A stretch of DNA of 12,753 nt from Chthoniobacter sp. GTDB taxonomy: Bacteria; Verrucomicrobiota; Verrucomicrobiia; Chthoniobacterales; Chthoniobacteraceae. The notes under the pieces were generated by a model. The model was not told where the DNA came from and made no database searches. It saw nothing but the letters and a program-made list of their open reading frames with translations. The position numbers were made by a program, and so were the translations under genes. Shown piece after piece: positions 1 to 8,077 of this stretch. Numbering within the stretch: position 1 is the stretch's first letter; each line of letters starts with the position of its first letter. The stretch covers positions 1 through 12,753 of the forward strand of contig JANXSB010000657.1 in the NCBI GenBank assembly GCA_025352865.1. Direction: 5' to 3'.

Positions 1-1
1 T

Positions 2-3000
2 GTGCCGCAGGTCATCGTGAATCATCGCAACGGCGGAGGCGACGCGACCTTCACGGTGCAAGGCGGCACGGCCAATATCGGCGCGGGCGGCATCGTCACC
101 GCCGGTGGCCCGGCGGCCTTCAATCTCGGCGGACTCGGCGGCACGCTCGCGGCGAGTGCGGCCTGGAGTTCCTCGCTGCCTGCCACGCTGACGGGTAGCG
201 GTGCCAGCGCCATCAATTTCAACACGACCGGCGGCAACATCACGATGTCGGGCGCGCTAACCGGTGGCGGCGGACTAAACAAAATTGGAATTGGAACGCT
301 GCTTCTTTCCGGCGCAAACGGGTACTCCGGCACGACGGACGTCAGCGCGGGCACGCTGCGCATCGGCAACAGTGCGGGACTCGGCAGCGGAAACGTGAGC
401 GTTTCCGGCGGGGTGCTCGATTTAGCGGGCAAAGGTGTCGCCACGACCAATTCATCGGTGGGCGCGATCAATCTTTCCGGCGGCGCGATCAACTTTGGCA
501 TCAACGGCGCGGCCTCCGACCGGCTCTCCGGCAGCGGCGTCATCACGCTTACGGGCTCGACCACGGTCAATCTCATCGGTGTCGGCGGCGCAACGCCGGG
601 CACCTACACGCTGCTCAGCGGCACGAGCTTTGCCGGAGCCGGCAGCATCACACTCGGCAGCACGGCGGCGGGTTTCTACACTTGGACGCCGAATCAAACG
701 CTCACCGCGTATCTAGTCACCGTCGCGGGAGCGGCCGCGCCTTCCACAGCGTACTGGGCGGGAAGCGTGAGCAGCGTGTGGGCGGATGCCTCCCTCGCAC
801 CCACGAGCAACTGGCGCACGACCGCCGCTGGAACGACCGACACGAACCAGATTCCCGGAAACAGCACCGACGTATTTTTCGCGACGACGACCGCGGGAAA
901 TCTGAGCAACACGCTCGGCGGCGACCTCACGATCAAGAGCCTCACCGTGCCTGCGGCCACCACGGCTGCCGTGACGATCGGCGGAGGAAACAACCTCACC
1001 ATCGCCGCCGGCGGCATCACCCGCGAGGCGGGGGCCGGTGCGCTGACCGTCAATACCGCAAGCGTGACCCTCGCCGTTGACCAGACGTGGTCGAACAACG
1101 ACGCGGGCCATCTGCTCACCGTCAGCGCCGCGCTCGCCGGTGGAGGCAACCTCGCGACCGGCGGCGCGGGGACTACCGTGCTCAGCGGCAATAGCTCCGG
1201 CTACACCGGCACGATCACCGTCGGCGCGGGAACGCTCCGCCTCGGCGGTGCCAATGCGGCTGGTGCAGCCGCTGGCAATCTCGTGGTCAGCGGCACACTC
1301 GACCTTAATGGCAACAGCGTATCGAAAGCCGATCTTTCCGGCAGCGGCACCATCACCACTGGCCTCGCGGGTTCGGTGTCCATCGCAGCGGCGAGCGGCA
1401 CCTTTGCCGGTGTCATCCAGGACGGCAGCGGCACCACCGCGCTGACGAAAAACGGCAACGGCACGCTCTACCTCACCGGTGCAAATACCTACAGCGGCGG
1501 CACCGTGGTGAACGCCGGCAACCTCGTCATCGGCAACGGCGGCGCGACCGGCGCGCTTGGGACGGGCACGACCAATTTGAGTAGCACGCTCGTCTTTGCA
1601 AAAACGACCGCGAGCACGATTGATGGCGACGTAAACCCGGGCGGGCCCGCCGGGCGGCTGATCCTCACCGCTGACGGCGCGGTGACGCTCGCCAGTGGCA
1701 CGGATGTGAAAGTGAACTCCTTTGAAACCGGCATCAACGGCCAGAACGACACCCTCGGCGGCACACTGAACATCGGCCCCGGCACCTCGCTGGTCGTGCA
1801 GGGAAACTTCACCATCGGCAACACCGCGGGCGGCGGCGCGCTGTCCCACGGGATCATCAATCAATCCGGCGGCACCGTGGACGTGAACGCGGCGAACAGC
1901 GACGGGCGCAACTTTGTCCTCGGCCACTGGAACCAGGGCAAAGGCACCTACAATCTCGCGGCGGGCACGCTGAACTCGCCGAACATCTCGATGGCGATCT
2001 CGTGGGATGGCGACGGCACTTTCAACCTCAGCGGCACCGGCGTCGCGAATGTCCGCGGCCTGCGCTTCGGCCACAACGGCGGGCGCAGCGGCGTCTTCAA
2101 TCTCACGGGCGGCGAGTTGAATCTCGGCACAGAGGGCATCTGGGAGGAAAACGCGGGACTGCCCAACGACATCAACCTCAGTGGCGGCATCGTCCGCGCG
2201 GCGGTGAATACAAACATCTACCTGCCCACCAAACTCACCGACACGAATGGCGGTGTGACCTTTGACACCAATGGCAACACCCTCACCGTGACCGGCGCGC
2301 TGAGCGGCAACGGCGGACTCACCAAGACCGGCGCGGGCCGCATGGTGCTCAATGCGCCGAACTCGGCGCTCGGCCAATTCACGGTCAATGCCGGCACGCT
2401 CGCGGTGGTCGGGGACAGCGCGGTCAACCGCATCCCGGCGGGTGGCCTCGTGCAGATCAACAGCGGCGCGACCTTCGAGTTTGGGTCCACGAATGCCACG
2501 GCCTTCACCGCGAACTACCTCGTGGGCGCAGGCGGCACGCTCACGAATGCGGCGGGCGTGACGCACAATCACGTGGGCTCCGTGCAGCTCAGCGGCGGGA
2601 CGTGGACGACCAACGCCGGCTCCGGCAGCTTCGACGGTGAAAACTATTACGTGCATGGCAATGTGTCCGTCGTCGGATTCGCGCCGTCGCTCATCACGCA
2701 GCAGGGCGGCACGGCCGCCAATCGCGGCATCGCCTGGCAGGGCGCGGTCACTTTCACCGTGGACGACGTGACCGGCAGCGCCGCCGCCGACCTTACCGTC
2801 TCCACCGAGATCGAGGACGACGGCGCGCCCGGCGCGGCGCTGGTGAAGGAAGGTGCCGGCACGATGACGCTGACCTTTGCCAACAGCCATTCCGGCGGCA
2901 CGACGATCAACGCCGGCACGTTCAATGTGAACGCCGACGCCGCGCTCGGCGCGGCCGCCGGGCCGGTCGCGATCAGCGGCAATGCCATCCTCCAGGCCGC

Positions 3001-3448
3001 CGGTTCCGTCGCGACCACCGCGCGGACGCTCACCTTGGTGGGCACCGGCGGCATTATTGATACGAATGGCCAGGCCGTCACCTTCGGCGCGGGCAGCACC
3101 GTCACCGGCACGGACCTGACCAAGATCGGCACCGGCACGCTGACCCTCGCGGGCACGCAGACCTACGACACGCTCAACGCGAACCAAGGCACGACCAACG
3201 TGAACAGCGCGCTCGGCACCGGCACTTCGACGATCAATGCCAGCGCGACCGTGAACATCAACGCCAGCCAGATGCTGGCCGCGCTGAACATCGCGAATGG
3301 CGTGGAGGTGACCTTCGGCGACGGCCTGCCCTTCGCCGGCGAGCCGGAGAAATTCGGCGCTCCCGCGCTGGTGCCGGAGCCCGGCAGCGCGGCGCTCCTC
3401 ATGGGTGGCGTGGTCACGCTGCTCGGCTTCCGCCGGCGTCGCGCGTAG
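2..3448 (+). CDS. Autotransporter-associated beta-strand repeat protein with PEP-CTERM tail (5' partial)
   Basis: This is the 3' part of a very large secreted surface protein; 1148 codons are visible. The frame is already open at the left edge and the first residues are not a signal peptide, so the GTG at position 2 is probably internal. The product is rich in Gly, Thr, Ala, Ser and Asn. It carries at least six units of the PATR type (LTKxGxGTLxLxGxNxYSGxTxVxAGTLxxG), beginning near residues 92, 383, 481, 773, 947 and 1039. A different set of shorter coil repeats lies at about 648-710. The last 25 residues are a PEP-CTERM sorting signal: VPEPGSAALLMGG, a hydrophobic stretch and the basic end GFRRRRA. 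Such repeats are expected to form an extended beta-helix. There is no C-terminal autotransporter barrel, so export by Sec with exosortase-type processing is inferred. No exosortase gene is present here. The ligand or role is unknown; adhesion or matrix structure is a guess. Its stop lies 9 bp from the stop of the convergent halogenase gene. Confidence 0.9.
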   Translation: MPQVIVNHRNGGGDATFTVQGGTANIGAGGIVTAGGPAAFNLGGLGGTLAASAAWSSSLPATLTGSGASAINFNTTGGNITMSGALTGGGGLNKIGIGTLLLSGANGYSGTTDVSAGTLRIGNSAGLGSGNVSVSGGVLDLAGKGVATTNSSVGAINLSGGAINFGINGAASDRLSGSGVITLTGSTTVNLIGVGGATPGTYTLLSGTSFAGAGSITLGSTAAGFYTWTPNQTLTAYLVTVAGAAAPSTAYWAGSVSSVWADASLAPTSNWRTTAAGTTDTNQIPGNSTDVFFATTTAGNLSNTLGGDLTIKSLTVPAATTAAVTIGGGNNLTIAAGGITREAGAGALTVNTASVTLAVDQTWSNNDAGHLLTVSAALAGGGNLATGGAGTTVLSGNSSGYTGTITVGAGTLRLGGANAAGAAAGNLVVSGTLDLNGNSVSKADLSGSGTITTGLAGSVSIAAASGTFAGVIQDGSGTTALTKNGNGTLYLTGANTYSGGTVVNAGNLVIGNGGATGALGTGTTNLSSTLVFAKTTASTIDGDVNPGGPAGRLILTADGAVTLASGTDVKVNSFETGINGQNDTLGGTLNIGPGTSLVVQGNFTIGNTAGGGALSHGIINQSGGTVDVNAANSDGRNFVLGHWNQGKGTYNLAAGTLNSPNISMAISWDGDGTFNLSGTGVANVRGLRFGHNGGRSGVFNLTGGELNLGTEGIWEENAGLPNDINLSGGIVRAAVNTNIYLPTKLTDTNGGVTFDTNGNTLTVTGALSGNGGLTKTGAGRMVLNAPNSALGQFTVNAGTLAVVGDSAVNRIPAGGLVQINSGATFEFGSTNATAFTANYLVGAGGTLTNAAGVTHNHVGSVQLSGGTWTTNAGSGSFDGENYYVHGNVSVVGFAPSLITQQGGTAANRGIAWQGAVTFTVDDVTGSAAADLTVSTEIEDDGAPGAALVKEGAGTMTLTFANSHSGGTTINAGTFNVNADAALGAAAGPVAISGNAILQAAGSVATTARTLTLVGTGGIIDTNGQAVTFGAGSTVTGTDLTKIGTGTLTLAGTQTYDTLNANQGTTNVNSALGTGTSTINASATVNINASQMLAALNIANGVEVTFGDGLPFAGEPEKFGAPALVPEPGSAALLMGGVVTLLGFRRRRA
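275..3235 (+). repeat. Six dispersed PATR-type beta-strand repeats
   Basis: Protein-level repeats inside the large surface protein. Units start near bases 275, 1148, 1442, 2318, 2840 and 3116. The shared pattern is L-[TNV]-K-x-G-x-G-[TR]-[LM]-x-L, then about eight residues, then a G-[GT]-[TQ] step and V/I-N-A-G-T/N-L/F. The second unit is the most degenerate (NLATGGAGTTVLSG in place of the LTKxG start). Units are separated by irregular spacers of roughly 40-240 residues and are not exact at the DNA level, which suggests old duplications rather than recent expansion. Confidence 0.8.
1943..2165 (+). repeat. 24-25-residue coil repeats in the middle of the surface protein
   Basis: Three consecutive units start with GTYNLAAGTLNSP, GTFNLSGTGVANV and GVFNLTGGELNLG at residues 648, 672 and 697, a period of 24 and 25 residues. 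The pattern G-[TV]-[YF]-N-L followed by a short glycine-containing strand differs from the PATR units on either side. A regular period of this size suits one turn of a right-handed parallel beta-helix per repeat; that structural reading is inference. A more degenerate preceding unit (SGGTVDVNAANSDGRNFVLG) may belong to the same series. Confidence 0.6.
3371..3445 (+). other. PEP-CTERM sorting signal (residues 1124-1148)
   Basis: The C-terminus has the three standard parts of a PEP-CTERM signal: the VPEP motif, a hydrophobic segment of about 15 residues, and an arginine cluster (FRRRR) just before the stop. In this system the tail is known to be recognised by an exosortase (EpsH/XrtA family) in bacteria that make extracellular polysaccharide. 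The exosortase must be encoded elsewhere. Confidence 0.88.
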
Positions 3449-3457
3449 GGCGGGCGG

Positions 3458-4957
3458 TCACTGCTGGTAAAACCCCGGCGTCCACTGCCAGTGCGGACTG
3501 CGAATGAGCGCGAGGCTTTCCGCCACGCCGAAGCCGCGCCGCGCCTGCGCGAGATGCGTGGCGCGGAGAGTCGCGAGCGTCTGCTGCTCGGCGGCGGCGG
3601 GCGGGCGCACGCGGCGGTGCGGCACGCGCTGCCCGAGGAGCAGCGCGTAAAAGCCTTCGAGGTGGAAGATGCTCGTCTCCGGCGTGAGCAGGTAGCCCGC
3701 GAATGCTGTGCCGGGGCCGTTCTCCTCGTAGTAGCGCACGATGGGCTCCGCGCCGTGGAGCGCGGTCGCGCGGCGGCAGTGCTCCCAGAATGGCGTTTCG
3801 AGCCGCGTGTTGTAGCGGTAGTGGATCGCGAGAAAATCGCGGATCTCATCCCACATCCGGGTCACGATGCAGTTAAAAACTTCGCGCACGGTCTTCGTCG
3901 GCTCGCACTCGCTCTCGGCGAGCGCGACGGCGAGCGCGCGCGAGGCATTGCTGATGACAAAGATCGCCGTCGCTTCGAGCGGCTCGACGAAGCCCGCGCT
4001 GTTGCCGATCGCGACGACATTTCCGACCCACGTTCGCGCGTGCCGGCCGCTGCGCCATTTCACCACGCGGGTCTTTTGCACCAGCGGATTTTTCCGCCGG
4101 AACTCCGCCTCGGCCGCGTCGTCCGAGAGAAAGGCGGAGCTGAAGACGTAGCCGCGATTGATGTGGCGCTCGTGCTCGATCTGCCAGCACCAGCCGGCGT
4201 CCATCGTCTCCGCGCGCGTGTAGGGCAGCAACGGCTCGGTCGTGCGTTCCCAGCCGCCGGCGATGGCGCGATCGCAAAAAAGCGCGTCGTCGAAGCTCTC
4301 GAATTTTTCCCCGAGCGCGGTGCCGAGCAGCTCGGAGCGAAAGCCCGACGCGTCCACGAAAAGGTCCGCGGTCACGCGCTCGCCGGACTCCAGCACCAGC
4401 GCGCCGACGCCTTCCGGGCCGGGCTCGACGGCGCGCATTTTTCCCTCGGTGAAAACGATGCCGCGGGCCGTGGCGTAGTGCTCGAGCGCAGCGACGAAGT
4501 CCGCGTTTTCGATGTGATAGGCCACGTTGCGCTGGATGAGCGGCACGCCATTTTCCAACCGCATGAAAGCTTTTCCCTCGTGCATCAGCGCGGAGTTGGG
4601 ATCGAGCGCGGCGCAGTCGTCCCACGCGTAATAACCGAGCAGCCGCGGCAGTCCCGGCACGCTGCCGACGAAGGTTTTCGTAAATGTGTAGTCGAAGGAA
4701 GTGCGCGGCCCCCACTCGAAATGGACGCCGAGTTTCCATGTGGGCCGCGCGCGTTTGTGAAAATCGCCGGGGTCGATGCCGAGGAAGCCGTGCAGATGAT
4801 TCGGCAGATCGCCGGTGCTGCCTTCGCCCACGCCGATGATGCCGATCTCGCGGCTGTGGACGATGCGGACGGCGAGCTGGGGAAGCCGGGCTTTGAGCGA
4901 AAGCGCGGCCAGGAGACCGGCGCTGCCGCCGCCGAGAACGACGATGGTGCGAATCAT
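3458..4957 (-). CDS. Flavin-dependent tryptophan-halogenase-family protein
   Basis: A 499-residue protein, close to the usual 500-540 of this family. The ATG start (complement of 4955-4957) sits directly before the nucleotide-binding strand. The FAD motif is VVLGGGSAGLLA (residues 6-17). It is followed by IGVGEGSTGDLP (40-52), TWKLGVHFEWG (73-83), FVDASGFRSELLG (200-212) and VGNVVAIGNSAGFVEPLEATA (311-331). Lys75 aligns by context with the catalytic lysine of PrnA/RebH (K79). Glu328 in PLEATA aligns with their catalytic glutamate. Two family positions differ: the WxWxIP signature reads GWCWQIE (255-261), with Glu for Pro, and the chloride-site ESTG reads EATA. Known members use reduced FAD, oxygen and halide to make HOCl and chlorinate an aromatic substrate, with a separate flavin reductase; no reductase is encoded nearby. 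Membership of the family is clear, but substrate and even halogenating activity are uncertain. It is tail to tail with the PEP-CTERM gene and divergent from the propeller/cytochrome gene. No Shine-Dalgarno site is evident. Confidence 0.85.
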   Translation of the reverse strand: MIRTIVVLGGGSAGLLAALSLKARLPQLAVRIVHSREIGIIGVGEGSTGDLPNHLHGFLGIDPGDFHKRARPTWKLGVHFEWGPRTSFDYTFTKTFVGSVPGLPRLLGYYAWDDCAALDPNSALMHEGKAFMRLENGVPLIQRNVAYHIENADFVAALEHYATARGIVFTEGKMRAVEPGPEGVGALVLESGERVTADLFVDASGFRSELLGTALGEKFESFDDALFCDRAIAGGWERTTEPLLPYTRAETMDAGWCWQIEHERHINRGYVFSSAFLSDDAAEAEFRRKNPLVQKTRVVKWRSGRHARTWVGNVVAIGNSAGFVEPLEATAIFVISNASRALAVALAESECEPTKTVREVFNCIVTRMWDEIRDFLAIHYRYNTRLETPFWEHCRRATALHGAEPIVRYYEENGPGTAFAGYLLTPETSIFHLEGFYALLLGQRVPHRRVRPPAAAEQQTLATLRATHLAQARRGFGVAESLALIRSPHWQWTPGFYQQ

Positions 4958-5061
4958 CGGCGCAGTGAAAGCATTCGCGAGCGGCGGGGCAAGCGCGTGA
5001 CCACGGCGGCAAAAAACGGCTGTGACTCAGCGTGCCTCACTTGCTAGTTGTGCGCGCCTTC

Positions 5062-5067
5062 AATAAT
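5062..5067 (+). promoter_or_regulatory. Possible -10 element before the propeller/cytochrome c gene
   Basis: AATAAT matches five of six bases of the sigma-70 -10 consensus in an otherwise GC-rich 122-bp divergent intergenic region. TTGCTA at 5041-5046 is a possible -35, but the spacer is only 15 bp. If used, transcription would start only a few bases before the ATG at 5080, giving a nearly leaderless mRNA, consistent with the absence of a Shine-Dalgarno site there. This is a by-eye match only. Confidence 0.22.
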
Positions 5068-5079
5068 CCTCCCGACCCC

Positions 5080-8070
5080 ATGCGCCGACTCATCATCCTG
5101 CTCCCGCTTCTCGCCATCCTCGCCCGCGCGGAAATTCCCGAGCCATTCAATACCGAAGCCGCGAAGACTGCGCCGATGCCCGCGGCGGAGGCGGCGGCGA
5201 AGATGCAGTTGCCGGACGGTTTTCGCGCGAGCGTTTTTGCGGCGGAACCGGACGTGCGGCAGCCCATCGGCATGGCGCTGGATGCGCGCGGGCGGCTGTG
5301 GGTGGCGGAGTGCTATACGTACGCCGAGGCGAGCGTGGGCTACGCGATGCAGCTCCGCGACCGACTGGTGATTTTCGAGGACTCGGATGGCGACGGCCAT
5401 TTCGACAAGCGCACGGTTTTTTGCGAAAATCTCCAGCGCCTCACGAGCGTGGAGGTGGGCTTCGGCGGCGTGTGGGTGACGGCTCCGCCGAACGTGCTTT
5501 TCATCCCCGATCGCGATGGCGACGACCGGCCCGATGGCGAGCCGGAGGTACGGCTGGATGGCTTCGATTTCGCGGGCGCGCGGCACACGATGGTGAACGG
5601 TCTGCGCTGGGGGCCGGACGGCTGGCTCTATGGCCGGCAGGGCATCCTCGGCACTTCGCAAGTCGGCGCGCCGGGCACGCCGCCGGAGCAGCGCACGACG
5701 GTGAATGTGGGCATCTGGCGCTATCATCCCACGCGCCGCACATTCGAGGTCGTGTGCGATGGGACGACGAATCCGTGGGGCATGGACTGGAACGAATTCG
5801 GCGACGCGTTTTTCATCAACACGGTCATCGGCCATTTGTGGCAGGCGATTCCCGGCGCGCATTTTCGCCGGATGTTTGGCGACGACCGGAACCCGCACGT
5901 CTATCAGCTCATCGAGCAGCACGCGGATCATGTGCATTGGGACACGCGGGAAAAGTGGAGCGATGTGCGCGATCTCGGCGTCACCGAGTCGTCGTCGCAA
6001 GCGGGCGGCGGGCACGCGCACACGGGGCTGATGTTTTACAACGGCGACAACTGGCCCGCCGATTATCGCGGGAAACTTTTCACGATCAATTTCCACGGGC
6101 GTCGGCTAAATGTGGAGAGCGTCGAGCGCACCGGCTCGGGCTATGTGGGAAAGCGCGCGCCGGATTTCGCGCAGCAGGCGGACTTGTGGTTTCGCGGGAT
6201 TGATGTGCTCGCGGGGCCGGATGGCGGCGTGTTCGTGAGCGATTGGTCGGACACGGGCGAGTGCCACGACCACGACGGCGTGCATCGGCAGTCGGGCCGC
6301 ATTTATAAAATCACGCACGGTCAGCCCGCGCGGCCCGCGGTGGGCGATGTGGCGAAGCTGGGCGACGCCGAGCTGCTGCCGCTGCTGCGGAGCGGCAATG
6401 AGTGGTTCGCCCGCGCCGCGCGAAAGCAAATCCAGGAACGCGCCGCACGCGGTGGCGAGATGGGCGCGACGCGCGAGGCGCTGCGCCGGATGTTTGCGGA
6501 AAGCAGCGAGCCGGTGCCCGCCTTGCGCGCGCTGTGGGCGCTGCACGCGGCGGGCGGCGCGGATGCGGCGTTCCTGCAAACGCAGCTCGGCCACGCGAGC
6601 GAATACGTGCGGGCGTGGGCGATCCGCCTGCTGCTCGATGATCCCGCCGCGGTCACGGCGGAGACGCACGCCGCGCTGGCGAAGCGCGCGCAGAACGAGC
6701 CCAGCGCCTACGTGCGGCTCGCGCTCGCCTCCGCGCTCCAGCGCGTGCCGCTGGCGCAGCGCGCAGACATCGCGCGCCCGCTGCTCGCGCACGCGGAGGA
6801 CGCCGCCGACCACAATCTCCCGCTCATGCTGTGGTATGGCATCGAGCCGCTCGCGGAGAAAACTCCCGAGGCGCTGCTCGCCCTCGCCACGAGCTGCGAA
6901 ATCCCGACGACGCGCCAGCTCATCGCCCGCCGTCTCGGCGAAGACGTGGAGCGCCGCCCCGCGCCGCTCAATGACCTGCTCGCCCTCGCCGCGACCAAGC
7001 CCGCCGCCTTCCAAAAGGACATCCTCGCCGGCCTCGGCGACGCCCTCGCCGGCTGGCGCAAAGCCCCGAAGCCCGCCGCGTGGGACGCCGCCAGTGCCGT
7101 CTTTGCGAAGGCTGACGAGGCGCGCGTGCGCGAACTCAGCGTGGTCTTCGGCGATGGCCGCGCGCTCGACGACCTCCGCGCGCTCGCGCTCGACGGCACA
7201 CGCGAAATGCCCGTCCGCCGCGCCGCGCTCCGCTCGCTCATTGACGCCCGCGCCGACGGCCTGCGCGCGCTTTGCGAAAAACTTTTCGAGGTCCGCGACC
7301 TCACCGCCACCGCCGCCGACGGCCTCGCGCTGAACGACGACCCGGCCATCGCGGACCAAATGCTCGCGCGCTTTCCCGGTCTCCCACCCATCGAGAAACC
7401 GCCCGTGATGACCGCGCTGCTCACCCGCCCCGCCTGGGCCGCGAAGCTGCTCGACGCCATCGCCGCCGGGAAAATCGCGCGCGGCGAAATGACGGCGTTT
7501 CACGCGCGGCAGATTCGCGGATTCCGCGACGCCGCGCTCGACGCGAAGCTCGCCGACGTGTGGGGCGCGTTCCGCGATTCGCCCGCGGACAAAGCCGCGC
7601 TCATCGCGACGTGGAAAGAACGCCTGACACCCGAATCACTCGCCAAAGCTGACCAGCACAAGGGCCGCGCGCTTTTCACCCAAGTCTGCGCCACCTGCCA
7701 CCGCCTCTACGGCGAAGGCGCGACCATCGGCCCCGACCTCACCGGCAGTGGCCGCGCGAACCTTGACTACCTCCTGCAAAACCTCGCCGACCCGAGCGCC
7801 ATCGTGCCGAAAGACTACCAGCTCTCGCTGCTCACGATGAAAGACGGGCGCGTGCTCAGCGGCATGATCCGCTCGCGCAATGAGCGCATCGTCGTCCTGC
7901 AAACGCTCACCGAAACGCTGAACCTCCAAACCTCCGACGTGGCGAAAAGCGAAACCTCGCCCGCCTCGCTCATGCCCGACGGACTGCTCGGCGCGTTCGA
8001 CGAAACCCAGACGCGCGACCTCATCGGCTATCTCATGTCAAAGGAGCCGCCGCCCGCGGCAGCGAAGTAA
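5080..8070 (+). CDS. Secreted PVC-type dehydrogenase-like protein: beta-propeller, HEAT-like repeats, cytochrome c
   Basis: A 996-residue exported protein. I chose the ATG at 5080 over an upstream in-frame GTG at 5032 because the signal peptide (residues 1-17, ending LARA before EIPEP) begins there. Residues about 45-425 form a six-bladed-propeller-like domain with the hallmarks of the Pirellula/Verrucomicrobium N-terminal dehydrogenase family (TIGR02604 type): LPDGFRASVFAAEPDV, GRLWVAECYTY, WGPDGWLYGRQG, GGHAHTGLMFYNGDNWP and GPDGGVFVSDWSDTGE. Residues about 428-800 are Ala/Leu/Arg-rich helical repeats resembling HEAT/armadillo units. The C-terminal domain (about 860-990, TIGR02603 type) has the haem c motif CATCH (870-874) and a likely Met ligand in SLMPDGLL (Met965). 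Family knowledge suggests periplasmic oxidation of a sugar or other small substrate with electron transfer through the haem. The substrate is unknown, and oxidoreductase activity is not proven for most members. Its stop is 7 bp from the stop of the convergent gene. Confidence 0.88.
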   Translation: MRRLIILLPLLAILARAEIPEPFNTEAAKTAPMPAAEAAAKMQLPDGFRASVFAAEPDVRQPIGMALDARGRLWVAECYTYAEASVGYAMQLRDRLVIFEDSDGDGHFDKRTVFCENLQRLTSVEVGFGGVWVTAPPNVLFIPDRDGDDRPDGEPEVRLDGFDFAGARHTMVNGLRWGPDGWLYGRQGILGTSQVGAPGTPPEQRTTVNVGIWRYHPTRRTFEVVCDGTTNPWGMDWNEFGDAFFINTVIGHLWQAIPGAHFRRMFGDDRNPHVYQLIEQHADHVHWDTREKWSDVRDLGVTESSSQAGGGHAHTGLMFYNGDNWPADYRGKLFTINFHGRRLNVESVERTGSGYVGKRAPDFAQQADLWFRGIDVLAGPDGGVFVSDWSDTGECHDHDGVHRQSGRIYKITHGQPARPAVGDVAKLGDAELLPLLRSGNEWFARAARKQIQERAARGGEMGATREALRRMFAESSEPVPALRALWALHAAGGADAAFLQTQLGHASEYVRAWAIRLLLDDPAAVTAETHAALAKRAQNEPSAYVRLALASALQRVPLAQRADIARPLLAHAEDAADHNLPLMLWYGIEPLAEKTPEALLALATSCEIPTTRQLIARRLGEDVERRPAPLNDLLALAATKPAAFQKDILAGLGDALAGWRKAPKPAAWDAASAVFAKADEARVRELSVVFGDGRALDDLRALALDGTREMPVRRAALRSLIDARADGLRALCEKLFEVRDLTATAADGLALNDDPAIADQMLARFPGLPPIEKPPVMTALLTRPAWAAKLLDAIAAGKIARGEMTAFHARQIRGFRDAALDAKLADVWGAFRDSPADKAALIATWKERLTPESLAKADQHKGRALFTQVCATCHRLYGEGATIGPDLTGSGRANLDYLLQNLADPSAIVPKDYQLSLLTMKDGRVLSGMIRSRNERIVVLQTLTETLNLQTSDVAKSETSPASLMPDGLLGAFDETQTRDLIGYLMSKEPPPAAAK

Positions 8071-8077
8071 CCGCCCT

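Noticed and set aside
713..3187. 824-codon open frame antisense to the PEP-CTERM protein
   Set aside because: The high GC content keeps stop codons out of several frames. The translation is Arg/Ala/Gly-rich with no recognisable domain, whereas the plus frame has clear repeats and a PEP-CTERM tail.
3491..5047. 518-codon plus-strand frame opposite the halogenase homologue
   Set aside because: It is longer than the gene beneath it, but it has no domain signature. The minus-strand frame carries an ordered FAD motif and all the family blocks.
5032..5079. Upstream GTG start for the propeller/cytochrome protein
   Set aside because: The 16 extra residues would bury a textbook signal peptide that begins at the ATG at 5080.
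4958..5079. Possible operator or terminator around the A6 run (CGGCAAAAAACGGC)
   Set aside because: The flanking CGGC blocks are direct, not inverted, repeats, so no hairpin or dyad forms.
6106..7503. 465-codon minus-strand frame inside the propeller/cytochrome gene
   Set aside because: It is a GC-driven shadow with low-complexity Arg/Ala/Gly composition; the plus strand is continuous with recognised domains on both sides.
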